Of a DNA stretch of 64,000 bases, positions 11,701 through 23,026 are shown one piece after another (position 1 is the stretch's first letter; each line of letters starts with the position of its first letter). The notes below the pieces were generated by a model that saw nothing but the letters and a program-made list of their open reading frames with translations, ran no database searches and was not told the DNA's origin. The translations under genes and the position numbers were made by a program. The stretch comes from Teratosphaeria epicoccoides. Its lineage: Eukaryota; Ascomycota; Dothideomycetes; Mycosphaerellales; Teratosphaeriaceae. The stretch lies in assembly GCA_021401465.1 (NCBI GenBank), contig JADDMT010000130.1, positions 1 to 64,000 on the forward strand, read 5' to 3'.

Positions 11701-12244
11701 CCTGCAAGAAAGTTCAAGCCTCCTTTAAGGTATCTCCCTTAAACGGCTTCAGGTTACATGCGTTGCGACTACCTCCTAGTTAGCCTACTATGGCCCCGAA
11801 TTTAGGCACTAGGTTCGCAGGCACACGCGGAGGGTCTGCGCCTCCTAGTAAGTTGTCTTCGCGGGTCCCTAGCGTGAAATCTCGCTAGATTTCTTCGTCT
11901 ACTAGTTTATTAGTACTACTTATAGCGACGTCTTTGTCGTCCTCGCTGTTATCGCTACTAGAAGTAGTGCGGCTCTAGCTCTAGTTTGCAAGGCGGTTTG
12001 CGACCTAATCGACAATCATGGCTACAAGGGCTAGGTCGATAGTCAGGGTTAGCTACTGTCCCTGTACGGGGGGTCTATTACCTTGTCCGCCGCGTAATTA
12101 GCCTCTAGCGGAACTGTCGCTCGATGTAGTGTCGCTTACAGGGGGTACTTCTACAGGCTAGTTACTCAGGCTAGCTTCGCCATCGCAGGCGCTTAGGATA
12201 GCGCTCGCTACGCGTTAGTTGCAAGTTCGTAGTACTCTAGACAT
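8759..12244 (-). pseudogene. Gypsy-1 gag-pol polyprotein, copy A (internal deletion, RIP-degraded)
   Basis: Single minus-strand frame from ATG 12,244-12,242 to TAA 8,761-8,759, 1,162 codons against 1,658 in copy D. A gag piece with intact sequence is readable at 11,368-11,150 (KLDDNLQNIIMTFHELL). Zinc knuckle, protease region, the start of RT, integrase H2C2 zinc region, integrase core and a chromodomain-like end follow. The missing 496 codons remove the YLDD catalytic core of RT and RNase H, so this copy could not have been autonomous even before RIP. Confidence 0.8.
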
Positions 12245-12293
12245 ATTGTAGTATTCTCTGCTAGACTGCAAAGCAGGGGGGAGAAAGCAGAAC

Positions 12294-12653
12294 TAATATA
12301 GATGTATATGCTATATGATATAGAAATATCTCGCAGTGTAACAGAGTAATCCGACTTTTTAGTAGGTACAAGATAGCGCTGCTTTCTGCTTATCGCAGAG
12401 GTAGCGCTAAGGGTGCTTATAACCCCCGACGCTCCTTAATTAGGGAAAGCATGTCCGAGCCTAACCCCGTAGGGGTACTGTAGGGTTAGCGACGTAGGGG
12501 CGTCCTATGTCGACAACTAATCCCTCTCGGACGACATACGAGCTAACGTATGTACGAAGGACCCCCTTGCCATATGTGGCAGGGTTACTACATGCTAAGG
12601 GCGGGCATTAGAACCTATGCGGTTCTAATGGTCCCCTAGTATCAACCGTATCA
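12294..12653 (-). repeat. Gypsy-1 5' LTR, copy A (360 bp, inverted)
   Basis: Reverse complement of the LTR at 62,664-63,023; the outer end at 12,653 reads TGATACGG on the minus strand and the inner end reads CTATATTA (CA changed to TA). It abuts the Gypsy-2 pol fragment, having inserted within a GAATTCAC string that is uninterrupted in the other Gypsy-2 copy near 51,868. Confidence 0.85.
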
Positions 12654-15600
12654 AATTCACATGAGTAATAAAGATGGTTCTAGATAGTACCCTAGCCGAA
12701 ACAAGGCATAGTCAATCTGTACGCTAAGGGGTACACCTTCTAGTACGACAGTCCTAAGGTAACAGGAGCTAGAAGAAGAAGAAGAAGGTTCGGACGATAA
12801 CTACGAGCTTGTCGAAGCCGTTATTCCTGATTCCGAGGAAGACGAGAGCATAGAGCGATAGGCCATGCTGCCGCATGACATTAGACTCGATATTATCCGA
12901 ATTATACAGAACTAGTAGGCTTAGGCTTGCCTATAGATTAATAGAGTATAACACGTTAACTAGCTTTAGTATGACGAACTAGCCGACTGTATACAACAAC
13001 ACCTAAGGAGACTACTAGTCGTAGCTTAACCTTACGCGCATTAGAAAGTTGTCTAAGAAATTGTACTGTTTAGGGTAGAGTTTACGCCCTAGGGAGGCTA
13101 CCTAACCTACGAAGGTATTTAGATTCTACGAGCGCTACGACTCTAAGTCTACTACTTAAAGATAGAGTACGCAAGGAACGCGCAGGAATAGCGAGGCTAA
13201 GAGCGAGAACGACCTCTTAGGCTAGAAAACGGTAACGCTTAGAGAAGAAGCTAAGACTGTAAGATCCCTAAACTAGTCCGTGAAGACAGTTATTCGGGAA
13301 ACGACGAGGTCCGCTAGAATTAGACCTACGGACAGACTAGACAGGGCTACAACGATGTGCCGCGATTAGGGCCAGATACGCGAACAACCTTAGAGTATAG
13401 GTACATATTAACGAGACACTAGCTAGGGCCTTAATAGATTCAGGATGTACTAGAATCTTCATGACGCCTAAGTTTGCCAGGACAGCTAGGATAAAGCTAC
13501 AGGCAAAGACGAATACTTTCTCGCTATAAGCGATTAATAGAAAGCCGGTTATGTACAACTAAGGAGTAGTTGACGAAGAGACCGAGATAATGCCTCTGCG
13601 GATAGGACGCTACTAAGAGATAATCTAGTTCGACATCACGGAGTTACTAGGCTCGGATGTAGTACTAGGGTTACTATAGCTAAGAAACGCTAACCCCTAT
13701 CTCGACTAGAAGAATGAGAGGATCTAGTTCCTAGAACTCTTAGAATCGATACCTCTACCTGTAGTGCACGATGTACTAGGCAAGATCGAAATATGTGCTA
13801 TGACTTTAAGCGAGATAGTAGCTGCTATTAAGGATCTAGAATAGGAAGTGCATGTCCTATAGGTTAAAGCAACGTAATCAGAAGTCAAGGTCGAATTCAT
13901 AGTTCCTAATAAGTATAAAGAGTTCGCTACTCTTTTCGAGGAAGAACCCGACTAAGAAGCTCTCTTAGAACACTAGGAGTAGGACTACAGGATACCCTTA
14001 CTCCCTAGCAAGACACTAACGAAGCAATTAGTTCGCCTGTTGTTAGCGGCGAAACTAGAGATTCTCCGGAAATACCTTGAAGACAACCTCTAGAAAGGCT
14101 TCATCCGTGAGTCGTAGTCCCTAGCTAGATATCTAATCCTGTTTGTGCCTAAGGGGGAAGATAACTAGCGACTCTGCGTAGATTATCGTAGATTAAACGA
14201 CATCATAATAAAGAATAGTTATCTGCTTCCTTTACTCTCGGAATTGCAGGACTACCTACAAGGAGCAATGTAGTTCTCGAAGTTCAACATACCTAGAGTG
14301 TATAACCGAATTCGAATTAAGGAAGGCGAAGAATAGAAGACTACGTTCTAAATTAGGTTCAGACACTACGAGTACATAGTTATGCTATTTAGGTTAACAA
14401 ATGCCCTAGCTACATAGCAGGCATTTATTAACAATGTACTACAAGAGTACCTCAACGTCTTTGTAGTTGTATACCTAGATGACATCCTCGTCTACTCATA
14501 GACGATCGAAGAGCATAGGACTTACGTATGTAAGGTACTTTAGAAACTCTAGGATTACTAGTTAAAGGTTAAGCCTTAGAAGAGCGAGTTTCACAAGCAG
14601 GAAGTCTAATTCCTTGGCTACGTAGTAGCATAGAATAGAATCAAGATAGACACTAAGAAAGTCTAAGTCGTAAAAGAGTAGCCTACGCTAACTAATATTA
14701 AGGAAGTATAGTCCTTCCTTAGATTCGCTAACTTCTACTAAAGATTTGTAGCAACTATTCGAAGATTATAGCACTACTTACGACTCTTACTACGAAGGAT
14801 ACACTATTCGTGTAGGACGACGCCTAACAGAATGCCTTCAAGGAACTTAAGCGACAATTTACAGATTAGCCGATTTTACTTGTATTCGACCTAGATAAGC
14901 CTATTATAGTCGAAACAGATGCCTCTAACATAGTACTCAGGGCATGCTTAAGTTAACTAGGACCGAGTAGACGACTATAGCTAGTCGCCTACTACTCGAG
15001 GAAATTGTCTAGACCTGAACTCTGTTACGACGTCTACGACAAAGAACTTCTAGCCATAGTAGACACCTACAAGGCCTAGCGAGTCTACTTAGAAGGTTCT
15101 AAGCACTAGGTCACGGTCTATACAGACTATGAGAACTTGCGATACTTCATAACGACGAAAGAGTTAAACTAACGACAGGTTCGGTAGAGTAAGGAGCTCT
15201 CTAGTTTTAACTGCAAGATTGTCTATTACAAGGGGACCGATAACGCACGCGCCGATACACTTAGCCGCTAGACTAACTACATGAAGGGCGTGAAGCAGGA
15301 GAAACACGCTGTTCTCTAGGAAAATAGCGATAGCACGCTAGGAGTTAACTAACTCGTAGCTACGACTATCACATAGACTAGTAAATTTCAGGACGACCTA
15401 AAGAACGCGCTAGTCTACGACCTAACTGCACTCGCTGTCTGCGACGACATTAATAGACAGGAGGATTAGGAAGACGAAGATAGAATCCTTCTGTTTTAAG
15501 GATTAGTATACATGCTAACGTCTTTACGATCGGAGCTACTATGCCTCTAACATGACGTACCTTAGGCAGGACACCCAGGAGTGTCTAAAATGAAGCAAAT

Positions 15601-16804
15601 TCTCTAACAAGAATATTACTTCCCTAGGATAGGCAAGGTAATCGAGGACTACGTCTTTTAATGTGTAACTTGCTAACAAAGTAAGCATGACTGTTACAAA
15701 CTATATAGGCTACTACGACTACTTAAGGTACCTTAACGGCCATAGGAATCGCTCGCTATAGACTTTATTGTTAAACTACCATAGTCGAGAGAACCCGCCA
15801 CTAATGAGTTCTTCGACAGGATCATGGTAGTAGTCGACTAATTCACTAAGTTTAGGAAGTTTATCCCTTACTGCGAAGACTTCAAGACTAAAGATATCGC
15901 ACATGTTTTCATTAAATAGGTAGTAGTACTACATAGTATGCTACAGGACCTAGTAACAGATTAAGGATCCGTGTTTACCTCTAACTTCTAGAGAGCCCTA
16001 ATAAGACAATTCTAGGTCAAACATCGACTAAGTACTTCCTTCTACCCTTAGACAGATAGACAGACAGAACGTCTAAATCAGACGTTAGAATAGTACCTTG
16101 GATCCTATGTGAATAGGGACTAGAACAACTAGGTAGAGTTGTTACTAATAGCATAGCTCGCTAGTAGAGTCGACAGGACTCTCGCCATTTCAGATGGCAT
16201 ATAGATTAGCTATAGAAGACATTCTAGACGTCTTAGCTAGTAATCCGAACCTAGTAGCACTTAGACGAGTAGAACATCTACGCTAACTACAAACAGAAGC
16301 ACGACTTAACCTGCAGTTCTATTAGCAGAACATGGCATAGTACGCGAATCGTAAGAGAATTAAGGGACTAATTCTAAAGGAGGGAGACAAGGTATATCTC
16401 CTCTGCTGTCACATCAAATTAACAAGCCAAGTAAAAAACTAGACGCTATAAAACTAGGACTATTCAGGATCAAGGCTAAGAAAGGACCAGTTAATTTTGA
16501 GTTATAGCTACCTAAGCAGATAAGAGTATACCCTGTGTTCTATGTCTCTCTGCTAGAACAAGTAGTACTAGACGCTACACTGTAAACGGAACCCTTACTA
16601 CTCGACCCTAAAGTAGAAGAACCTAAGTACACTGTCGAGAAGATCGTCGACACTCGCTAGCAGGACAGACAGCAAGAGTACTTAGTAAAATAGGAAGGAT
16701 ATAGGAGTACCGAGAACACCTAGGAACCCCTAGAACATCTGCGAAACTGTTAGCAAAAGATACGAAGTTTCGAGAAAGGAACGAACCTAGGAAGAAGATC
16801 CTAA
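12654..16804 (+). pseudogene. Gypsy-2 chromovirus gag C-terminus and pol (RIP-degraded)
   Basis: The first ~100 bp match the end of the Gypsy-2 gag region at 51,868-51,959, and the rest is pol. Visible landmarks are an aspartic protease LIDSGCT motif (13,431-13,451), the RT motif YLDDILVYS (14,472-14,498), RNase H with ETDAS (about 14,910), an integrase zinc region and core (about 15,540-16,350), and a chromodomain (about 16,615-16,760; EYLVK and GYRSTENT). The stop is TAA 16,802-16,804. Many TAG codons stand at Gln/Trp positions and there is at least one frame change between 14,500 and 14,880. The 5' part is cut by the Gypsy-1 LTR and no 3' LTR was found. Family: Ty3/gypsy with C-terminal chromodomain, which in relatives targets integration to heterochromatin. 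Confidence 0.85.
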
Positions 16805-16849
16805 GCCACGACTAGACTCCTGCGGGACGCTGTCAACTAGCTTAGCTAC

Positions 16850-17300
16850 TACGCCATCTAGGAAACCCTAGTACGAGGTGTTAGCAAAACCTTCTATTAC
16901 GCTCTATGTCGTAGGACTAAGAGCGAGACCTGCTAAAGGATCTAGGTTAAGAAGAAACCTAGCCTGCAAAAGAGCCTGTTCTTTGGCCTCATCCTCCCTG
17001 ATCTTACGCTCCTTAAGAGCGTAACTATCCTCGACCTCCTAGTTGACTACGTCTAACTATTTCTGGAGACATATCTCCTTTACATGCGCCTCTATCATCT
17101 TCTGTAAAGCCTTAGCTAGGACTGCCTTCGCACGATTAAGATCAGTAATTAGTCTTTTCTGCTAATTACCTAACTTCTTCTATTTGACCTCTGTTACCTT
17201 CGCGTCGTAACTTCGACAGTTGCTAAAGTAACACTACAAACATTTCCCTAAGGAAATGTGTACCTAACAAACAAGCTTTCGTCTCGAAAACCAAGGCCCT
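16850..17300 (-). pseudogene. Degraded minus-strand ORF with coiled-coil character
   Basis: Reading leftward from about 17,300, one frame is rich in Lys, Glu, Leu and Gln (KKLGN, KRLITDLNRAKAVLAKAL, KERKIREDEAKEQALL) with RIP-type stops, ending near the Gypsy-2 pol stop. A Cys pair precedes it. The composition predicts a coiled coil. It may be the C-terminus of a DNA transposase or a passenger ORF; no family could be assigned with confidence. Confidence 0.35.
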
Positions 17301-17530
17301 AAGTAGACCGAGTAACTTGTGTTACTTAGCTTACTTACCTACTCGTCTGACTTGGCCTGCTTGTATGTACCCCCGAGAAACTCGGCCTCTCCTGAGCTAC
17401 TCGTGTTGTAGACGCGAGTAGCTCATAGTGTAAGAGTACTACTAGTAAGTAACTTACTGCTAGTAGTATACTAGCGGCAAGTAGCTCGGGCACGCAAGCC
17501 GAGCTACTCGAATCAAACCAATTTGCATGC
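17300..17530. repeat. Palindrome-rich segment, possible transposon terminal region
   Basis: Several inverted pieces are packed together: GAGCTACTCG near 17,394 with CGAGTAGCTC near 17,414 and again GAGCTACTCG near 17,502; TAAGTAACTTAC near 17,446; and TAGTAGTATACTAGCGGCA near 17,463. The last motif recurs near 22,490 and 22,590. Dense short inverted repeats are typical of subterminal regions of CACTA-like transposons, but no terminal inverted repeat pair was established. Confidence 0.4.
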
Positions 17531-18239
17531 AATAGATGTTAAAGTCATGATTTTAGTTAATACTATACATCTCGTTATTGTCACACTATGCTCTTATACT
17601 AGACCTGACATACAACGCGAATTAAGCAGATTTGCTAACACTAAACACATATACAGCTTAAACGTAGCTCTTATGACACCTCTTGAATTCAAGCAAGCTG
17701 CTATATCTGACTTGCGCCTTACGCTCGAAGACCTTAATTAGTATAGCTAGTAACAAATGCATAGCTACTACACACTATCTACACATCCTATATCAGCCCT
17801 TATACATGAATCTTCTACTCGCCCTCATCCTCTATTCCGTTCTACTAGCTTACCTTTACTACTACCGACTTTCCTAAAGCGCTACTATTTCGCCCCTCCT
17901 GTAGCTTCTTGAAGGTCGCATCATTAAAGACCTTGTCGCTATAGCCCTTAATCTGCTCTGACAAGGTTAAGTCTATAAATGTAGTATGCTACTACAACTA
18001 ACTATCCCTTAACTTAGAGTCATCGAGCGCATCCTCTACCTTCTCTACAACGTTCGACTAGTTGCTTATAAGATCATACTAATCGAGCAGAGCGCATGCT
18101 ATACTATATCATAATCGTCAGCTAATGTATACTACGTAGCTACTAAACTACTACTAGTACCTCCTATTAATATTAAAGTGCTAGCGGTATGTTAGTAGCA
18201 TAACGCTAGTATACTACTAGCACACTTACCTAGCATTTT
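17531..18239. other. Unresolved degraded repeat sequence
   Basis: No gene is supported. Short plus-strand frames exist but show no recognisable family and have RIP-type stops. The segment lies between the palindrome-rich piece and the minus-strand ORF Y, with a GCTAGCGGTATG motif near 18,182 again related to the dispersed palindrome. Confidence 0.3.
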
Positions 18240-20560
18240 TTGCCTCTGCCTCTAGCAAAGCTTGGCTCCTACTGTCGCCTTAGTCTTTGTCCTTCGCGGT
18301 TAAGCTTCGTGTCCTATAGCTATCGTCATTAACTACGCCGATGCGTAGAGTCAATAATCGTACTTACTGTGTGTTAGTAAGTCTTTGCGTTTCGCCTCTC
18401 GCTAGAGCCGCGCTAGCGTTTATCTGTTATTAGCACGGTTTAGTCGATACATGAGTCCTCTCGCCTATACCGCTTGTCTATACTAGTCACGATTAACCGC
18501 CTACTCCGTAGCTTAGGCCTCTTGCTACTTCCGCCTCGTTAGCAATAGCTAGCTCTCACGACGCGCCAAGGCTACTAACCTTTTATCTTGCGTGTGTCTA
18601 GGTCGGGGCTTATCGACTATAGTAGCTTTCATACTAGACAAGTACATGTTAGCAATCATGGCCGTAATGTTAGACGAGAAACTAACCTCGTTGTCACGAC
18701 ACTGTTGTGCAGGGTATCCCGCAATAATGGCTCCTCTAGTCCCTACATCGGCTAGTCGTTACCGTCATAATCGCTTGCCTTACTACTATAGTCACTAACA
18801 TTTGCCCTTCCGCTATTATAGCTCTCGCTCCCTCTGTTAGTGTCCGCTTAAACATCTACTACATGCTTGCGAACGCCTACTATTAATGACATTAAGGCCT
18901 AGCTTGATCGTCGTGTCAGGCTAACACTACGCTAACCTAACAATTGCGTACGACCTAGCAGAAGTTAGCATAGGCCCTCTCGACGATGTCTCCCCTATAC
19001 TATTCTCGCGTAGCGCCTTTCGCCTCCGCAAGTCCTTATATTCCCTCTCTAAGCCTGTTATGCCGCGATCCTTCTTGATAACTAGCGCTGCCTACACTAG
19101 TAGTACTGTCTTGCCTTCGTCCTCCCCCCCTAATATACGTGCCGTAATAGTCGCCATAATGACCTCCTGTCTGTTAGCATCGAGCTCTTCCTAATACTTC
19201 TTCTTCCCCTCGAAGATATCATCGATATCGACACCGCTAACTAGAACCTATCTCGTCTTGCTAGCCTTTGTCTTAAACTCCGAAGGGCCATTTCTAATCT
19301 AGGCTAGTAGGTATGTGATAGTAGCACACATGCTGTTTAACATGAAAGCGTTTACCTCGCGTGACTCTAAAGGATCCCATACTAGTTTCTAATTAAACTA
19401 GAAGAACGCCTTCTTCATACAAAAGATTACGAGCAGGCTTAGAAACCTCTAGTCCTGTGACATGTTAGCGCTTTCGACGACATCTAAGCCTTCTCTCCTT
19501 ACCTCTTCTTCGTTCTCGCATTCGAATCTGCTTTCTATTAACATGTCCGCAGCCTAGTCCTTTAAACCCTGCTTATCGTCTACCTTGCCAGACTATGCGA
19601 GTATAGCTTCTCTGACCCTATTCGTGCAGTTGTTATGACACTAACGCAACCTCTGCCTTATCTACGCCCCTAACATTAGCACCTCCTCATAGGACCTACG
19701 CAGGTACTTATAGTATCTAAATCTACGTCGTCTAGCCTCGAGCTAACTTAACCTTTCATCCCTAGCATATCACGCGCCACGAGCTACTAGTTAATTGCAA
19801 TATGCTTACAACTCGGCTAGTAAGTAGGAGCTATAGGGTATAGCACAGAAATGCCCTTCCGCCCTTGTAAAGCGTCTATCTACGAGAGTTCTTAGACTTT
19901 AACGAGCAAAGGCTTGATTAACTTGTCTTTATGTATAGGAGGGCTACTACGTATATCTTCGCTACTAGAGTAGTTGTATCCTTAGTCGGAGTTTGTAGTC
20001 TAGCTGCTACTATAGCCTCGACAGCTACTCGACTAGCTCCTAGACTGACTTTGACTACTACTATTACCCTAGCGGCTACGAGACTCGCTGTTGCGGTAGT
20101 TTTGACTGTTGCTGTCGCTCCTGTGATTAGTAGGTCGGCTATTATAATAGCCTCGACAGATGCTTAGCTGCTATGTCTTTACCCTGTCATTCTTAGGTTT
20201 GCTACTATCTTGTCGCGCGTCGCGAGATAATAACCGAAGCCTCTTATATAGCCGATTCCGCCTTAGTAGTAAGGATGACCGCTTATGCGTCTAGTCTCTT
20301 CGTGACTAGTACATCGTCGTCTGTATGCATGTTAGCATAGCCGCTATATGTAGGTAGCTTCTTACATTAGTCGCCTTTGTATAGGCTTTAGGCACTGTAA
20401 AATCCTTATGCTCCTAGTTAGCTATCTCCTTGTTACTGTTGTCTACACTATCGCCATTATTACTTAGCAGGTCTTCTAAATCATTCGCTAGATTGTAATT
20501 CGAACTGCCGCTAGATGACGCGGAACGTGACCTCTATTGTCTGTCTTTCTTCGAAGGCAT
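18240..20560 (-). pseudogene. ORF Y of the DNA transposon (unknown, RIP-degraded)
   Basis: A minus-strand frame begins at ATG 20,560-20,558 (MPSKKDRQ, Ser-rich) and can be followed to about 18,240 with one or more frame changes and many TAG/TAA at Gln/Trp sites. Readable blocks include SQLEARRRRFRYYKYLRRSYEEVLMLG and a stretch around FEGKKKYQEELDANRQEV, suggesting helical, charged protein. No domain was recognised. Its start lies about 600 bp from the divergent ORF Z at 21,177. Confidence 0.45.
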
Positions 20561-21176
20561 AATCAAAGAAGGACGCGACTTAAAGGATCGGCAGAGAACA
20601 GAGTACGGTATATCCTTCTCGGTCATGTAGGTCTAGTAGCAGGTTAGTAAAGGATAATATCTATAGCATGTAAATATGCATATACTACGAGTTACTGTCT
20701 AATGTAGCTACGTGGCGTCTATTAATGCAGAAGAAGGAGGGGACGCGATGTTTATAGTATCTTGCGACGCGCAAGCGTCATCTAAATCCGGCTACCCCTG
20801 AAATTACGCTTCCCTATTAGCCGGCGGTACTTTTAGCTTGCTAGCGGTATGCTATTCAAATACCGCTAGTAGAACTAGCCTTAGTTAGCATTAATTTTTC
20901 AATGATAGCTAGTATAGGTACTACAAAACATCCGCGCTATATAGTACGTCCGCCTATACAACATAGCCTAACGGATGTAGTTACTCTGCGGTAGATCCTG
21001 CGTATATAGTAGTGAGATTCGTTCTGCATGCGAGAGAATATCCTGTACGTATTATTCTAAAGGCCTTCGAGCCACGTTTAAACCATAACAGCCATACTAC
21101 CTTCATGTTAACCCTAGGTAATTGTCGACTTCTAGACTGTCCGCTGCTAATAGTTTGACGATATCTTGTATAGTAG
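20561..21176. promoter_or_regulatory. Divergent intergenic region between ORF Y and ORF Z
   Basis: No ORF seen. It holds inverted pieces of the dispersed palindrome around 20,843-20,873 (TTGCTAGCGGTATG and AATACCGCTAGTAG). The two flanking ORFs point outward, so promoters for both may lie here; this is an inference from orientation. Confidence 0.3.
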
Positions 21177-22470
21177 ATGCCGAAAACTAACCTCCCCTAC
21201 TCGTGTCTACAACGCCTCTACTGTTACTAGGAATTTAAGTTGTAATTCCCTGCTACTACTAAAGAAGGCGCTCGTTTCCTAGAACATGCGCTCCTTCGCT
21301 GCTATCGACCGCGTAATTCGGCCAAGTAGGCTAAGCTGCTCTATCTGTTCTTCTAACATAGCGTACAGGCGTAGGTAATCGTCATGTCGAAGTATAAGGC
21401 CCGCTTCGATCGTACCTATGCTCTGCTGTTATAGCGCCTTAGGTTTGTGAATTGTGCCGCGCTAGGTCTTAGAGGTTCTTGTCAAGGAAACACGCACACT
21501 TATCGTTCGGGCTATGCCTATATCGTGTCTGTTTGAATTACAGATGTCAGGATTACTCGAAACACGCGTTGTTTATACTCGTTAGTCTCTTGGCTAACTT
21601 CAGATAAAAGATACAGCGGACCCTTCCGCGCTTTTTGCACCTTATTGCCATAGCTGTAGCCGTCGTATATGCGACGCCGCATTGTCTATCTTCTAGTCCG
21701 CTACGACACTATCTGTAGCAGGCATGATCTAGACGCTAGGGTCCTAATAATTATGGCACTTAAGACACGCATATAGGAACAGGATACTCGAGCCTATGCG
21801 CGCAAGGTAACTGTTTCCTTGCCTAACATGTACTGACTTTGACTAGTATCTCTAGTAGGTAGTAGAGAATAGTCACATCCTAGACAGATTTAACAAGATA
21901 GCTAGATTTATCAGGCTAGATTACAGGTCGAAAGATAAGGCCATGATTATAGGGGACTTCGTGACTACTAATCCTATTGTTAAAGGCTACTAAGACGACC
22001 CTTAGTTGCTTATATCGACTATGAACAAAATTAAGAGTAGCGTAAATCTTGCACCTGCTAACGCTATCACGATACTAGATGACAACTTAAAACAGTAGTC
22101 GACTAGGCAAGCCTGTAGTAGGGTTAGTCGCACTAGATTAATGCAGTTAGTACGATTAACAGAGGCAATGAGATTTTACTAGGTTACGCCATAGAGCTAA
22201 TTCGGAGAGTAGACTATGAACTATTAGCAGACTAGTGACGACTTCATTAATACCATGCGCGATGATCAGGGCGAGTAGAGAGGCATAGGATCGTACGGGC
22301 TACACAGGCTAGCGTAAGATAACAGATTGACTAGGGTTTGACTGCAATCTTGTGATAGAGTAATGCTAGTAGTCGTGCGCGAGTAGTATCGTTTCAGATA
22401 GCGACTACACAAGTACCTCATCTAATAGAGTATATGCATAACACTAATCATCTCGTCCATTCGAATGTAC
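21177..22470 (+). pseudogene. ORF Z of the DNA transposon (unknown, RIP-degraded)
   Basis: A plus-strand frame opens at ATG 21,177 (MPKTNLPYSCLQRLYC) and continues with RIP stops, through blocks such as KIARFIRLDYRSKDKAMIIGDFVTTNPIVKGY (about 21,890-21,990) and LVRLTEAMRFY (about 22,148), to about 22,470. A frame change is likely near 21,830. No family recognised. It is co-oriented with, and 560 bp upstream of, the transposase ORF. Confidence 0.4.
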
Positions 22471-22479
22471 TCGACGACT

Positions 22480-22625
22480 ACTAAATGCTAGTAGTATACT
22501 AGCGGTACGTCTACTACTACTACGTCAAGGTCCGACCTATAGATCGCTACCACACGTTTTAAACCCTTACAATCGACAGACAACGACTGCTAGTAGTATA
22601 CTAGCGGCACTCCTACTACGTCTAC
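22480..22625. repeat. Pair of palindromic TAGTAGTATACTAGCGGYA motifs
   Basis: Two copies of GCTAGTAGTATACTAGCGG(T/C)AC at about 22,488 and 22,590 lie about 100 bp apart upstream of the transposase. The same motif or its complement appears at 915-1,330 (five times), near 17,463 and in partial form near 18,182 and 20,845. Multiple spaced copies near transposase suggest binding sites; not demonstrated. Confidence 0.5.
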
Positions 22626-23026
22626 GCTACACATCTAAGCCGCTAGTAATAGAGGGTATAACTCTATGCATATGAATACTATACACTTTAGATTTATATA
22701 TGAAACTACTCGAAATTCGGGATTCCCGGCCAAAATAGCGCTCGTACTGCCTGCGATCGACAGAATGAGCTAGCTAATATAACTGCTGCTAGTATACTCC
22801 TAGCACATCCATTTTCGTCTACTCTAGGCCCTCCTTTACTACTATACTCTAATAACACTCGATTCTTCTATTAACCTAAACACTAACCCTAACTACGCAT
22901 AGCTAGCTAACAGGATAAACCGTCTAAGCAGCAATCAGCTACCCGCGCAGCACGCGCACCTTTCTAGGGGTCAGGTGTTTATAGTAATTAACGCGTCTAT
23001 AAGTACCGTAGCCTTTATAACACACT

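Larger units (their letters stand above)
6348..12293 (-). mobile_element. Gypsy-1 chromovirus, inverted copy A, internal region (3'-truncated, RIP-degraded)
   Basis: Reverse-complement homologue of the internal part of the element at 55,206-62,663. Its 3' LTR and polypurine tract are missing; it starts inside the 3' non-coding part at 6,348. Compared with copy D, an in-frame block of 496 codons (1,488 bp) covering the reverse transcriptase core and RNase H is missing at about 10,070. The 5' LTR follows at 12,294-12,653. Order on the minus strand is LTR, gag-pol, antisense gene (plus strand), 3' non-coding region with a TATA box for the antisense gene. Confidence 0.85.

Noticed and set aside
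17523..17877. Two small plus-strand open frames
   Set aside because: No similarity, located in RIP-degraded repeat sequence, and overlapping in different frames.
19931..20167. 78-codon plus-strand frame rich in Ala, Thr and Val
   Set aside because: Low-complexity shadow opposite ORF Y.
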